The translations under genes were made by a program, and so were the position numbers. Positions 8,696 to 17,510 of a stretch of 64,000 nucleotides of DNA are shown one piece after another. The notes under the pieces are model-generated. The model did not search any database, had not been told where the DNA came from, and was given only the letters and a program-made list of their open reading frames with translations. This DNA comes from Hoeflea_A sp965249925 (GTDB lineage: Bacteria; Pseudomonadota; Alphaproteobacteria; Rhizobiales; Rhizobiaceae): contig OZ252260.1 of the NCBI GenBank assembly GCA_965249925.1, positions 3,968,001 through 4,032,000 of the forward strand, written 5' to 3'. The stretch's first letter is position 1, and each line of letters begins with the position of its first letter.

Positions 8696-9415
8696 ATGAG
8701 TGGCGCGGTCAGACGTATGCGCCAGTCCATTCTGGCGTCGAATGCTTTTCAGAGCTTGGCAGCATCCTGCGTGCATAGGGCCCTGAGCTTTGTTTTTCGC
8801 ACCAACACGCCGGTGGCCGAATCCGATGATATGGAGACGACTGTCGCCGGCAAGACGCCGGTTATTATTGCCCTCTGGCATGGCCAGCAATTGCTGGCAC
8901 AATTCGTCAAGCCGGGAAGCGAGGGGGTGGCGGCCGTGGTGTCGCGCAGCGCCGATGCCGAAATCAACGCCCGGGTCCTGAAGAAGTCCGACGTGCATGT
9001 GATACGTGGATCCGGCGGACGCGACCGCGCGGAAACCGTTCGCAAGGGCGGTATCCGTGCGCTCAAGGGAATGGCCGACGCCCTGGAACGCGGCCTGAAT
9101 GTGGTGATGATCGCCGATATCTCAAAGGGCACGCCGCGTCAGGCGGGCCCTGGCATTGTCATGCTCGGAAAACTGTCGGGCCGTCCCATCATTCCCATGG
9201 CGATTGCCACCAGCCGCTATCATGTTGTCAAAAAATCGTGGGACAAGACGACGATCAATTTACCATTCGGCCGGGCATGCCTTAAGCTCGGTCTCCCCAT
9301 TCACGTGCCGCGCGACGTATCCGATGCGGATCTTGAAAGACTGCGACAAAAAGTGACAGACGAGTTGAACTGCGTAACGGAAAAGGCCTATCGGGCGGTT
9401 GGGGCGACTGTATGA
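8696..9415 (+). CDS. DUF374-family lysophospholipid/lipid A acyltransferase
   Basis: This 239-residue protein of the LPLAT superfamily, DUF374 branch, has a candidate catalytic region around ALWHGQQLLAQF (near residue 60) and conserved stretches VIRGSGGRDRAETVRKGG and MLGKLSGRPIIPMAIATS. LPLAT enzymes transfer acyl chains to lipids at the inner membrane. A DUF374 protein of Helicobacter/Campylobacter (LpxJ) is a lipid A secondary acyltransferase. The position here, overlapping waaA by 4 bp (ATGA) and followed by lpxK, supports a lipid A substrate, but that is inference. Its own ribosome-binding site is weak. Confidence 0.85.
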   Translation: MSGAVRRMRQSILASNAFQSLAASCVHRALSFVFRTNTPVAESDDMETTVAGKTPVIIALWHGQQLLAQFVKPGSEGVAAVVSRSADAEINARVLKKSDVHVIRGSGGRDRAETVRKGGIRALKGMADALERGLNVVMIADISKGTPRQAGPGIVMLGKLSGRPIIPMAIATSRYHVVKKSWDKTTINLPFGRACLKLGLPIHVPRDVSDADLERLRQKVTDELNCVTEKAYRAVGATV

Positions 9416-10737
9416 GCCCGCTATGGGCGCGCGTGGCGTTGACGGGCTATCGCTGGCTCGGTGCTTCGATTTATCCGTTTCTGGGATCGTACCTGGCCTA
9501 TCGTGCCACCAAGGGCAAGGAGGAGCATTCCCGCCGGCGTGAACGTTACGGCCATGCCAGCGCCAAACGGCCGTCCGGACCGATGGTCTGGGTGCATGCG
9601 GCCAGCGTGGGGGAAACGACGGCGGTTATTCCGCTGATCTGGGAACTTCGCAACCGCGGTATCGAGGTCATCCTCACCACCGGGACCGTGACTTCGGCGA
9701 CAGTCGTCAACGAGAGACTCGGTGACGCCGTCGTTCATCAGTATGTGCCGCTTGACCTGAAACCGGCGGTCAGCCGGTTCCTCGACCATTGGCAACCGGA
9801 TCTGGCGCTGATGGCCGAATCGGAAATCTGGCCGATGACCATTTTGGAACTGGGTGTGCGCAAGACTCCCCAGGTGCTGGTCAATGGGCGTCTGTCCGAT
9901 CGTTCGTTCACCAATTGGCGCAAGCGTCCGCACATCGCCGAGGCTCTTTTTGAGAACCTTTCTCTGGTGGTGGCCCAGTCGGACGAAGATGCCGAGCGGT
10001 TTCGCACCCTCGGTGCGCGACCGGTGGCTGTTTCAGGTAATCTCAAGGTCGACACAGCGCCGCCGCCGTTTGACGAGGCGGAATATCAAGAGCTCAAAAA
10101 CCGTATTGGCGATCGGATCGTGTGGGTGGCCGCATCGACCCATGCCGGCGAGGAGGAAATCGCCGCCGACGTTCAGCAGTCCCTTGAACCGTCGCTGCGG
10201 GCGCTTTGCATCATCGTACCGCGTCATCCCGAACGCGCCGACGAGATCTCCGACATGCTGGTGTCCCGCGGTCTGACCATCGCTCGCCGGTCTTACGGCG
10301 ACCACATCACCGACAAAACCGATGTTTACGTGGCTGATACGATCGGCGAGATGGGCCTGTTCCTCAAGCTTGCCGAGATCGCTTTTGTCGGCCGTTCCCT
10401 GACCGCCGAAGGCGGGCAGAACCCGCTGGAGCCGGCCATGCTGGACTGTGCTATCCTGTCGGGACGCAATGTACAGAACTTCCGCGACAGTTACCGTCAT
10501 CTGCTCAAGAACGGCGGCGCGCGGCTGGTCAATGACCGCGAAACGCTGACCAAATCGGTTGAGTTCCTGATGAGCAATGACAAGGCGCGGGAGAAGATGC
10601 GTCTGGCGGCGCACAAGACCGTGCAGGATTTGAGTGGCGCACTGCCGCGCACGATCCGCGCGCTTGAACCCTATATCAAACCGCTCACCGTCACCGCCGA
10701 ACTGCACAATGGAGGTGCGCGTCGACGGCGATGGTAA
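9412..10737 (+). CDS. waaA: 3-deoxy-D-manno-octulosonic acid (Kdo) transferase
   Basis: This 441-residue glycosyltransferase adds Kdo from CMP-Kdo to the lipid A precursor at the cytoplasmic face of the inner membrane. It has an N-terminal membrane anchor (WLGASIYPFLGSYLAYR). The N-terminal domain carries WVHAASVGETTAVIPLI with the expected catalytic glutamate, followed by ESEIWPMTILEL. The C-terminal domain carries GRSLTAEGGQNPLEPAM. The length is typical of KdtA/WaaA. It overlaps the acyltransferase gene by 4 bp and lpxK by 7 bp, so the three are translationally linked. Sequence cannot tell how many Kdo residues are transferred. Confidence 0.95.
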   Translation: MSPLWARVALTGYRWLGASIYPFLGSYLAYRATKGKEEHSRRRERYGHASAKRPSGPMVWVHAASVGETTAVIPLIWELRNRGIEVILTTGTVTSATVVNERLGDAVVHQYVPLDLKPAVSRFLDHWQPDLALMAESEIWPMTILELGVRKTPQVLVNGRLSDRSFTNWRKRPHIAEALFENLSLVVAQSDEDAERFRTLGARPVAVSGNLKVDTAPPPFDEAEYQELKNRIGDRIVWVAASTHAGEEEIAADVQQSLEPSLRALCIIVPRHPERADEISDMLVSRGLTIARRSYGDHITDKTDVYVADTIGEMGLFLKLAEIAFVGRSLTAEGGQNPLEPAMLDCAILSGRNVQNFRDSYRHLLKNGGARLVNDRETLTKSVEFLMSNDKAREKMRLAAHKTVQDLSGALPRTIRALEPYIKPLTVTAELHNGGARRRRW

Positions 10738-11774
10738 GCGAGGCACCTCCGTTCTGGTGGGATCAGCCGCATTGGCGCGCTTGGTTGATGTATCCGGCCT
10801 CGCGCATTTACGGATCGGTGGCCCGGGCGCGTCTTGAGAAGGCTCCGCGCGTTCCTGTCGAAAGACCTGTTCTTTGCGTCGGCAATTTCACGGTCGGTGG
10901 CGCCGGCAAGACACCGACCGCCTTGGCACTCGCTGACGCCGCGATAAAATGCCGTCTGAAGCCGGGTTTCCTGTCGCGTGGATATGGCGCAAGTCTGACG
11001 GCGACAACCGTTGTCGATCCGAGCAAGCACAACGCGCACGACGTCGGCGACGAACCGGTCCTGCTGGCCCGTAAAGCGCTGACCGTGATTGCACCGAACC
11101 GGCTCGAGGGTGCCCGCCGTCTTGCCGAAAGCGGCGCCGATATCATCATCATGGACGACGGCTTCCAGAGCGCAGCAATTCGCTTCGATTATGCGCTGCT
11201 GGTGGTTGACTCGCATCGCGGGCTCGGCAATGGACACATCATCCCGGGAGGCCCCGTGCGGGCACCGCTTGTCGACCAGATGCGCCATGCCACCGCACTG
11301 CTGGTGATTGGCGATGGTGCGGCGGCCGATCCGGTCATCCGCGCTGCCGGCAGGGCTGCCAAGCCGGTGTTCCAGGCCCGCTTTTTTGTTCCGGAGGCGC
11401 GGCGTTTCAAGGATCGTTCCGTCCTGGCCTTTGCAGCCATTGGCAATCCGGTCAAGTTTTTCGACACGCTGAGCGCAACCGGCGCAAATATCGTCGCGCG
11501 CCGCAGCTTTGCCGATCATCATTTCTTCGCCGAGGACGAAATCGCCGATCTTCTCGATATCGCGGCCCGCGATAGCCTGTCGATCATCACCACCAGCAAG
11601 GATATGGCACGGCTACAGAGCGCGCGAGGGCGGGCGAAGGAGATCGTGGAGAAAGCGGAAGTTCTGGACGTGGAACTGCGGTTCGATCCGTCGGACACGC
11701 CCAGAGTCATCATCGAGCGGACGCTGGAGGCCTTCAAGAAACGTCAGGCGGTCGGGTCAGCCGGGCCGGGCTGA
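10731..11774 (+). CDS. lpxK: Tetraacyldisaccharide 4'-kinase
   Basis: LpxK phosphorylates the 4' position of the lipid A disaccharide. The protein has 347 residues with an N-terminal membrane-associated helix (PFWWDQPHWRAWLMYPASRI). The P-loop variant is VGNFTVGGAGKTPTALAL (near residue 50), followed by GFLSRGYG, IIMDDGFQS and DSHRGLGNGHIIPGGPVR, all typical of the family. The start overlaps waaA by 7 bp. The 3' end overlaps the tail of the convergent lysR gene by 18 bp. Lipid A biosynthesis genes lpxA-D are not in this window. Confidence 0.95.
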   Translation: MVSEAPPFWWDQPHWRAWLMYPASRIYGSVARARLEKAPRVPVERPVLCVGNFTVGGAGKTPTALALADAAIKCRLKPGFLSRGYGASLTATTVVDPSKHNAHDVGDEPVLLARKALTVIAPNRLEGARRLAESGADIIIMDDGFQSAAIRFDYALLVVDSHRGLGNGHIIPGGPVRAPLVDQMRHATALLVIGDGAAADPVIRAAGRAAKPVFQARFFVPEARRFKDRSVLAFAAIGNPVKFFDTLSATGANIVARRSFADHHFFAEDEIADLLDIAARDSLSIITTSKDMARLQSARGRAKEIVEKAEVLDVELRFDPSDTPRVIIERTLEAFKKRQAVGSAGPG

Positions 11775-12665
11775 AAGTTCATCCGACAGCCAGTTGAGCA
11801 GCTTGTCGGTATCGGCATGACCGCGCGCGGCTCGATAAATCGAAATCTCAGTGGGCCGCGACACATGTTCGACGCAGGGTCGGATCAGCTTTCCCTCTTC
11901 GATCATACCTTCGGTGGTGCGTCCCCAACCAAGCGCGATTCCCTGGCCCGCGACAGCGGCCTGGAGCGCAACCGGGTAGCTGTTGAATTGAACAAAACGA
12001 GGGCGTTTCGGCAGGATTGCCCCTATAGCCCTAAACCAGTCCGACCATTCCATCCAATCCTGCGGGACGACTCGATGCGATAGCAGCGGGAAATCTACCA
12101 GATCACGAGGTTTCAATTTCGGGTCGTTGCCGGGCACAAGCGATGCAGCGCAGACCGGAAAAACCTCGTCTGAGGCGGTGAACGCCAGCCGCGCCGTGCC
12201 GGACGGGCGTCCCGACGTTTGCATGGCCACATCGAAATGTTCCGTTGCTTCAGTCAGCGGTTTTAGGGAACTGGCGACCCGAAGCTCGATGCCGGGATGA
12301 CGCTCGTGAAACCGGACGAGCCTTGGCATCAGCCAATAGAATGCCTCGCAGAGCTGGCAGTGCAGGACCAGTTCATCCGGGCGCCTGTCGTGGCGCAGAA
12401 ACGCCACCTCCGCCGCGATGTCCGCCAGCGCCGCTCCGACGACGCGTCCGAGCCTGCGTCCCTCATCTGTCAGAAACACCGCCCGGTTCCGTCGCTCGAA
12501 AAGCCTGATCCCCAGATCTTGCTCCAGCTGCGCAATCTGCTTGCTCACGGCAGTTTGCGTCATCCCGAGTTCTTCGCCAGCACGTGAAAAACTCTCAAGG
12601 CGTGCGGCCGCCTCAAATGGCTTGAGGCGCGAAAGCGGCGGCAGTGAACGTATCGATTTTTCCAT
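11757..12665 (-). CDS. LysR-family regulator (GcvA-like)
   Basis: This 302-residue LysR-type transcription factor has an N-terminal winged HTH (LKPFEAAARLESFSRAGEEL then MTQTAVSKQIAQLEQDLGIRLFER) and a C-terminal co-inducer domain with GcvA-like features (FDVAMQTSGRPSG, AAVAGQGIALGWG). It is divergent from the DMT permease gene at 12781 across 115 bp, the usual arrangement for a regulator and its target. So I infer it controls that transporter. Its 3' end runs 18 bp into lpxK on the opposite strand. The ligand is unknown. Confidence 0.9.
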   Translation of the reverse strand: MEKSIRSLPPLSRLKPFEAAARLESFSRAGEELGMTQTAVSKQIAQLEQDLGIRLFERRNRAVFLTDEGRRLGRVVGAALADIAAEVAFLRHDRRPDELVLHCQLCEAFYWLMPRLVRFHERHPGIELRVASSLKPLTEATEHFDVAMQTSGRPSGTARLAFTASDEVFPVCAASLVPGNDPKLKPRDLVDFPLLSHRVVPQDWMEWSDWFRAIGAILPKRPRFVQFNSYPVALQAAVAGQGIALGWGRTTEGMIEEGKLIRPCVEHVSRPTEISIYRAARGHADTDKLLNWLSDELSARPG

Positions 12666-12780
12666 AACCAGATTTCATGTAAATAAAGCAAAAAGTCGTT
12701 TTTGTGCAATCCGGATCCATGATTGCTTGTCCTGGTAGACGCATACCCGCCTGATAGCGCCCGGCGCACGGGCGCTGCCT

Positions 12781-13797
12781 ATGGACACACTGGAGCCGCA
12801 ATTCGTGTCGCGCACCCAAATTGGCCTCTTCTATTGTTTTTCTTTCGTCACCCTCGAAGCCCTGCAGGCAGTCTATTTCGGTGCCGTATTTCAGAACGTG
12901 GATTCGTTTCTTGTCGGCATGTGGGTTTTCGGAATCTCATTCGTCGGTTGCACCGTGGTCACGGCGATCTTTCGTCCGCGCGAACTGTCGGTGGCCATTC
13001 GTGGATGGAAGATCGTTGTCCTTCTGAATCTCTTTTCGGCGACGGCCTGGGGCACCTATTTCATCGCGGTCCAACTTGTGGAACCGGCTATCGTGTTCAC
13101 CATCTTCTCCGGCATGGTTCCGTTGGCAACCGTCGTCGCGGGATGGATCGGGCTGCCGGAGGCATCGTCGCCCAGGCGGCTGCCTCAGCGCTTGGGATAT
13201 TATACGATCCTGCTGTCAATCCTCATGCTTGCAGCCATTACGGTTTTCGGGTTTTCAGGGTTTGTGCGTGGCGATTGGCCTGCCGCTCTTGTCGGTGTCG
13301 CCCTATCGGCGCTGTCCGGCGGTTTCACCGCTTTTGTCATCCTTTATTCGGTGCGGCTGAGTGGTCGGGGCGTCGGTCCGCTGGCGCAGTTCGGTCTTCG
13401 GTTTGCGCTCTACACGGTTTTGGCCTTCACGGCCTTTACCGTCGGATTGGACGATAAGGGGGTTCCGTTGCCCGCCGACGAACTGGTCTGGATCGTGATT
13501 ATCGGCCTGGCGGTCATCGCGTTTCCTCTCTACCTGGTGCAGCGTGCCATCCCGCTGCTTCCGGTCTCGGTGATCGCGGCCATGACGGCACTGGGACCTG
13601 TGATGGTATTTCTGATGCAGCTTGTTGAAGGACGCGTTGACTACTCCGCAGCAACACTCGCCGGGCTGATGGTTTACGTTCTCGGTTCTTTGTTGGCCAT
13701 CTATGGTGCGACGACGCAAGCCGCAACCGGCTCAGCTCAGGACGGCAGCGCGCCCGCCCGCCGTTCGGCCTCCAGCGATGCCCACACGTCGACATAG
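12781..13797 (+). CDS. DMT-superfamily (EamA-like) permease
   Basis: This 338-residue integral membrane protein has about ten hydrophobic segments in two halves. It resembles drug/metabolite transporter (EamA/RhaT-like) exporters, with SATAWGTYFIAVQLVEPAIV in the first half and SVIAAMTALGPVMVFLMQLV in the second. The last 30 residues are low-complexity and polar; their coding DNA overlaps the convergent DUF2093 gene by 61 bp. It is divergently arranged with the LysR gene, its probable regulator. The substrate is unknown. Together with the lysR gene it splits the conserved lpxK/mutL neighbourhood. Confidence 0.8.
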   Translation: MDTLEPQFVSRTQIGLFYCFSFVTLEALQAVYFGAVFQNVDSFLVGMWVFGISFVGCTVVTAIFRPRELSVAIRGWKIVVLLNLFSATAWGTYFIAVQLVEPAIVFTIFSGMVPLATVVAGWIGLPEASSPRRLPQRLGYYTILLSILMLAAITVFGFSGFVRGDWPAALVGVALSALSGGFTAFVILYSVRLSGRGVGPLAQFGLRFALYTVLAFTAFTVGLDDKGVPLPADELVWIVIIGLAVIAFPLYLVQRAIPLLPVSVIAAMTALGPVMVFLMQLVEGRVDYSAATLAGLMVYVLGSLLAIYGATTQAATGSAQDGSAPARRSASSDAHTST

Positions 13798-14000
13798 GGC
13801 TCCTGCCGCGCAACGCTCCAGTATTTCAACTCGTCAATCGGGATCACCTCGCCGGTGATGGCGCAACGCACGTGCGAGCCCGGCGCGATCACTTGAAAAT
13901 CAGCGTCCAGGTATCGAATCTTGGCTTCGCCTGAACCGTGTCCTTCAAATCTGTTCATCCAATCTTCCATTCGCAACGGTTGAAGATCAGCATCTCTCAC
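13737..14000 (-). CDS. DUF2093 small protein
   Basis: This protein of 87 residues or fewer matches the DUF2093 pattern found in Rhizobiales: IRYLDADFQVIAPGSHVRCA and IPIDELKYWSVARQEPY. The coding frame starts at an ATG overlapping the mutL stop codon by 4 bp (coupling). A later in-frame ATG at residue 15 (MNRFEGHG) would give the more usual family N-terminus, so the exact start is uncertain. The function is unknown. It normally lies between lpxK and mutL in related genomes. Confidence 0.85.
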   Translation of the reverse strand: MRDADLQPLRMEDWMNRFEGHGSGEAKIRYLDADFQVIAPGSHVRCAITGEVIPIDELKYWSVARQEPYVDVWASLEAERRAGALPS

Positions 14001-15817
14001 CGCCGACCGAACAGCCGTTCGATATCCGCAAGCTTGAGCTCAATATAGGTCGGTCTTCCGTGATTGCACTGACCGGAACCCGGTGTCGCTTCCATCCGCC
14101 GTAACAGGCCATTCATCTCTTCTGCCGTCAGGCGGCGGCCGGCGCGCACAGACCCATGACATGCCATAGTGGCTGCGACATAGTCAATCCGTGACGCGAG
14201 ACCGCCGGCCTCACCCCACTCGGCGATCTCGTCCACCAACTGGCGTATCAGTCCGCCGCCGTCGATCTCGCCGAGGATCGCGGGTGTTTCGCGAATGGCG
14301 ACCGCACCGGGACCAAACCTTTCGATTACCAGGCCGAGGTCGGCGAGCGTGGCTGCGTAGGGCAACAGTCGGTCACAGTCTTCCTCCGGAAGATCCACAA
14401 TCTCCGGCATGAGCAGCACCTGTGACGCCACCTTGCGCGCATGCAGCGACCGTTTCAGGTCTTCATAGACAAGGCGCTCATGGGCTGCGTGCTGATCGAC
14501 GATCACCAGCCCGTCATCGGTTTGCGCGACGATGTAGTTGGCATGCACCTGCGCCCGTGCAGCACCCAGAGGATGCTGGGTATCGGCATGACCATGATCA
14601 TTTTCGGTGCGTGCCATCGGTTGGGACAGTGCTTCAAATCCGGGCGCAGTGTCCTCTTGCAAGACAGATGGTGTGGAAGCAGGTATCGGCCGAAACGGCG
14701 AACCGGCCAGGTCATAGGCTACGGGCTGAGTCCGTCGGTGCTGCGTATAGGTGCCGGCGCCCGCTTCTGTGCGCACGGGTGCCGGGCGAAAAGCCTCGAT
14801 CATGTCGCGGGTGCCCATTGTGGACGCCCGGTCCCCATGATGCAGGAGCGCTTCGCGGACGGCGCCGACGATCAGACCGCGCAGCAGGCCCGGATCGCGG
14901 AATCGAACGTCGGCCTTCGCCGGATGCACATTGATGTCGACCTGGCGCGGATCGAGTTCAATGAACAGAACAGCGACCGGATAGCGGCCGCGTGGCATCG
15001 TGTCGGCATACGCCCCGCGCAGAGCCGACAGGATCAGCTTGTCCTGAACCGGACGGCCGTTCACATAGGCGAATTGACGCAGACTGTTGGCCCGGTTGAA
15101 GGTCGGCAGGCAGGCGTGGCCGGACAGTCGTACGCCTTCGCGGATCGCATTCAGCGCAATGGCGTTCTCCCCGAATTCGCTCCCGAGCACCTGCCCGATA
15201 CGCGCCAGGGTATCGTCGCCGGTGGCCGGATAATCGAGCGTCGACCGGTCTGTCCCCGACAGGGTAAAATGCAGATGCGGGAAAGCGATGGCAATGCGTT
15301 TGAGCACTTCACTGATGGCGCCGGCCTCGGCCCGCTCGCTCTTCAGGAATTTCAGGCGTGCCGGTGTTGCAAAGAACAGATCGCGGACTTCCACCACGGT
15401 CCCGGGATTCATCGCGCAAGGCCGCAGAGCACCAGCCCTGCCGGCTTCCACATGCACTTCGAAACCGCTGTCGGAGCCTTGCGGACGGCTTTGAATGCGC
15501 AGCCGCGCCACCGACCCAATCGACGGCAGCGCCTCGCCGCGAAATCCCAGCGTCGCGATATCCTCAAGGCCACTCGATATCTTCGACGTGCAGTGACGAC
15601 CGATGGCGAGCGCTAGATCGGTGCGATCCATACCGCTGCCATTGTCGATAACCCGTACCAACGCCTTCCCTCCGGCGCCGGTAGCAACCTCGATACGGTG
15701 CGCACCGGCATCGATGGCGTTTTCAATCAGTTCCTTGACGACGCTTGCGGGACGCTCGATGACCTCGCCGGCGGCGATCTGGTTGATCAGGGTATCCGGT
15801 AATTGCTTGACGGCCAT
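13997..15817 (-). CDS. mutL: DNA mismatch repair protein MutL
   Basis: This 606-residue protein couples mismatch recognition by MutS to strand removal. The N-terminal GHKL ATPase is complete: LPDTLINQIAAGEVIERPAS, ELIENAIDAGA, DNGSGM and GFRGEALPSIGSVA. The transducer domain follows (PVAVLFIELDPRQVDINVHP). A variable proline-rich linker covers about 340-410 and the C-terminal dimerisation domain about 420-606 (VIVDQHAAHERLVYE). The start at 15817 (MAVKQLP) fits the family; 17 upstream codons are in frame but look non-native. Downstream it overlaps DUF2093 by 4 bp. I did not see the DQHA(X)2E(X)4E endonuclease signature in full; QHAAHERLVYE is a close form, so endonuclease activity should be checked. 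Confidence 0.95.
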   Translation of the reverse strand: MAVKQLPDTLINQIAAGEVIERPASVVKELIENAIDAGAHRIEVATGAGGKALVRVIDNGSGMDRTDLALAIGRHCTSKISSGLEDIATLGFRGEALPSIGSVARLRIQSRPQGSDSGFEVHVEAGRAGALRPCAMNPGTVVEVRDLFFATPARLKFLKSERAEAGAISEVLKRIAIAFPHLHFTLSGTDRSTLDYPATGDDTLARIGQVLGSEFGENAIALNAIREGVRLSGHACLPTFNRANSLRQFAYVNGRPVQDKLILSALRGAYADTMPRGRYPVAVLFIELDPRQVDINVHPAKADVRFRDPGLLRGLIVGAVREALLHHGDRASTMGTRDMIEAFRPAPVRTEAGAGTYTQHRRTQPVAYDLAGSPFRPIPASTPSVLQEDTAPGFEALSQPMARTENDHGHADTQHPLGAARAQVHANYIVAQTDDGLVIVDQHAAHERLVYEDLKRSLHARKVASQVLLMPEIVDLPEEDCDRLLPYAATLADLGLVIERFGPGAVAIRETPAILGEIDGGGLIRQLVDEIAEWGEAGGLASRIDYVAATMACHGSVRAGRRLTAEEMNGLLRRMEATPGSGQCNHGRPTYIELKLADIERLFGRR

Positions 15818-15955
15818 GCGCCAATCATCCCGGATTCGGATACTGATGAAAAGGTCCGAAGTCGACATTTGCGGGATCCCGAGATAGACGGGCCAACCGC
15901 TGCGGACGAGTCATGATCGCATGGTTGGCGGCCGAACACCGATGCCTGCGATAGC

Positions 15956-15971
15956 GCTTTGTTAACAAAGC
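15956..15971. promoter_or_regulatory. Perfect 16-bp palindrome upstream of the GGDEF-EAL gene
   Basis: GCTTTGTTAACAAAGC is a perfect inverted repeat centred on GTTAAC, 53 bp before the chosen start of the GGDEF-EAL gene and within the 207-bp divergent region shared with mutL. Its symmetry suggests a dimeric repressor or activator site. No regulator is identified. Confidence 0.4.
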
Positions 15972-16024
15972 AGGGTCATTGTGATTCCGGGCCGACCCAG
16001 TCCGCACATGCAGGGAATCGAGGC

Positions 16025-17389
16025 ATGGTAAATGATCGCGCATCGGGCCGACAAAGTGTGCCTGCGGCACAATCCTCCTCCGGCCGCACCGATCCGCTGA
16101 CCCGGCTCGGCAATGGCGTACGGCTGCGCGAGAAGATCACCAAGCTGGTGTCGGAAAGGGCTGCGGATCCGGCGCCCTTTGCACTCGGCCTTATCAATCT
16201 CGACGGTTTCCGGCCCATCAACGATTTGTTCGGGCATGCTGCAGGCGACAACATTCTGTCTCAGGCGGCGCATCGGCTGCGTGCCTGCATGCCGACGGGT
16301 GCCGTCGCTGTCCGCCTGCAAAACGACGTCTTCGGCACTGTTTTGCCGCTTGTTTTCGACGCAGGCGGCGCCGAACGGACCAGTGATCTTCTGCAAGACG
16401 TGCTTTCCGCACCTTACGATCTCGGCAACAGGACCGTGCGCCTTTCGGCGTCTTTCGGTTTCGCCATCTACCCCTATGCCGGCAAGGACTACAAAGAGCT
16501 CCTGGAGAGCGCCGACACAGCGCTCTACCGTTCTAAGCGCAGTGGGCATGGCAAGGTGACTGTCTATTCCGCGAGTATCGCGGAAGAAATGAAACGCGAT
16601 ACCCAACTCGAGCAGGCCTTGCGGCGTGCCACGATCGCCGAGGAAATCGACGTCCTGTTCCAGCCGATCGTCGACTTGCGCACCGGCCGGCCGATCGGCT
16701 TTGAAGCCCTGTCCAGGTGGAAGGACGAGGAACTGGGATCCGTTTCACCGGAGGTGTTCATACCGTTGGCCGAACAGCGCGGTCTGATCGACGCGCTGAC
16801 CGATACCCTGTTGGAAAAGGCGGCGCGAGCCGCCCGCGAATGGCCGGATGACATCAGGTTGTCGTTCAATCTTTCGTCGGCGCAACTGATTAAGTCGTCG
16901 ACCAGCGGCCGTATCGTGTCGATCCTCGACCAGGTGGGCCTGGATCCGCGTCGTGTCGAACTGGAGATCACCGAAACGGCAATGATGCAGGATCCGAGAG
17001 TCGCATACCGTATCGTCGACGAGCTGCGCCAAGCGGGAATTCGTATCTCTTTGGACGATTTCGGGACCGGCCAATCAAGTCTCGGAAGGCTTCGCGAAAT
17101 CGCGCCGGACAAGGTGAAAATCGATCGTTCATTCGTTTCGGAGATCTTGCAGGACCGGCCCGCCGAACACATCATCAAGGCAATTGTGGCGCTGTGCGAA
17201 GGCCTCAACATGGAGGTTGTCGCCGAGGGCATCGAAACCGCCGACCAGGCCAGTAAACTGCTGGAGCTTGGCTGCTATACCGGACAGGGCTACTTCTACG
17301 GCCGGCCCGAAGACAGGGTTTCCACACGGCGATACCTGGAGGCGGCCTTGCCAGCCGGAAGCCGGAGGCTGAGAGCGGCGAGTTCCTGA
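16025..17389 (+). CDS. GGDEF-EAL cyclic-di-GMP protein, degenerate GGDEF
   Basis: This 454-residue soluble protein has a GGDEF domain at about residues 22-180 and an EAL domain at about 195-445. The diguanylate cyclase signature is lost: the expected GGDEF position reads RLQNDVFG (near residue 100). The phosphodiesterase motifs look complete: EALSRW at 227, FNLSSAQL, ELEITETA, LDDFGTGQSS, KIDRSF and AEGIET. It therefore probably degrades c-di-GMP, with the GGDEF half as a sensory or GTP-binding module. No transmembrane segment or PAS domain precedes it. The ATG at 16025 has GAGG just upstream; an in-frame ATG at 15959 would start inside a palindrome and adds 22 unconserved residues. Confidence 0.9.
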   Translation: MVNDRASGRQSVPAAQSSSGRTDPLTRLGNGVRLREKITKLVSERAADPAPFALGLINLDGFRPINDLFGHAAGDNILSQAAHRLRACMPTGAVAVRLQNDVFGTVLPLVFDAGGAERTSDLLQDVLSAPYDLGNRTVRLSASFGFAIYPYAGKDYKELLESADTALYRSKRSGHGKVTVYSASIAEEMKRDTQLEQALRRATIAEEIDVLFQPIVDLRTGRPIGFEALSRWKDEELGSVSPEVFIPLAEQRGLIDALTDTLLEKAARAAREWPDDIRLSFNLSSAQLIKSSTSGRIVSILDQVGLDPRRVELEITETAMMQDPRVAYRIVDELRQAGIRISLDDFGTGQSSLGRLREIAPDKVKIDRSFVSEILQDRPAEHIIKAIVALCEGLNMEVVAEGIETADQASKLLELGCYTGQGYFYGRPEDRVSTRRYLEAALPAGSRRLRAASS

Positions 17390-17510
17390 GCGGCCGGTGA
17401 CGTTGTCCCGGCGGAATATGCCGCTTCCGCTATGCACCGCGGTCTGCTTTTCGTATTAGATCGCCCGATAGGTCATCCGTCCTGTCCATATTGGGGATCC
17501 ACGACGTCAC

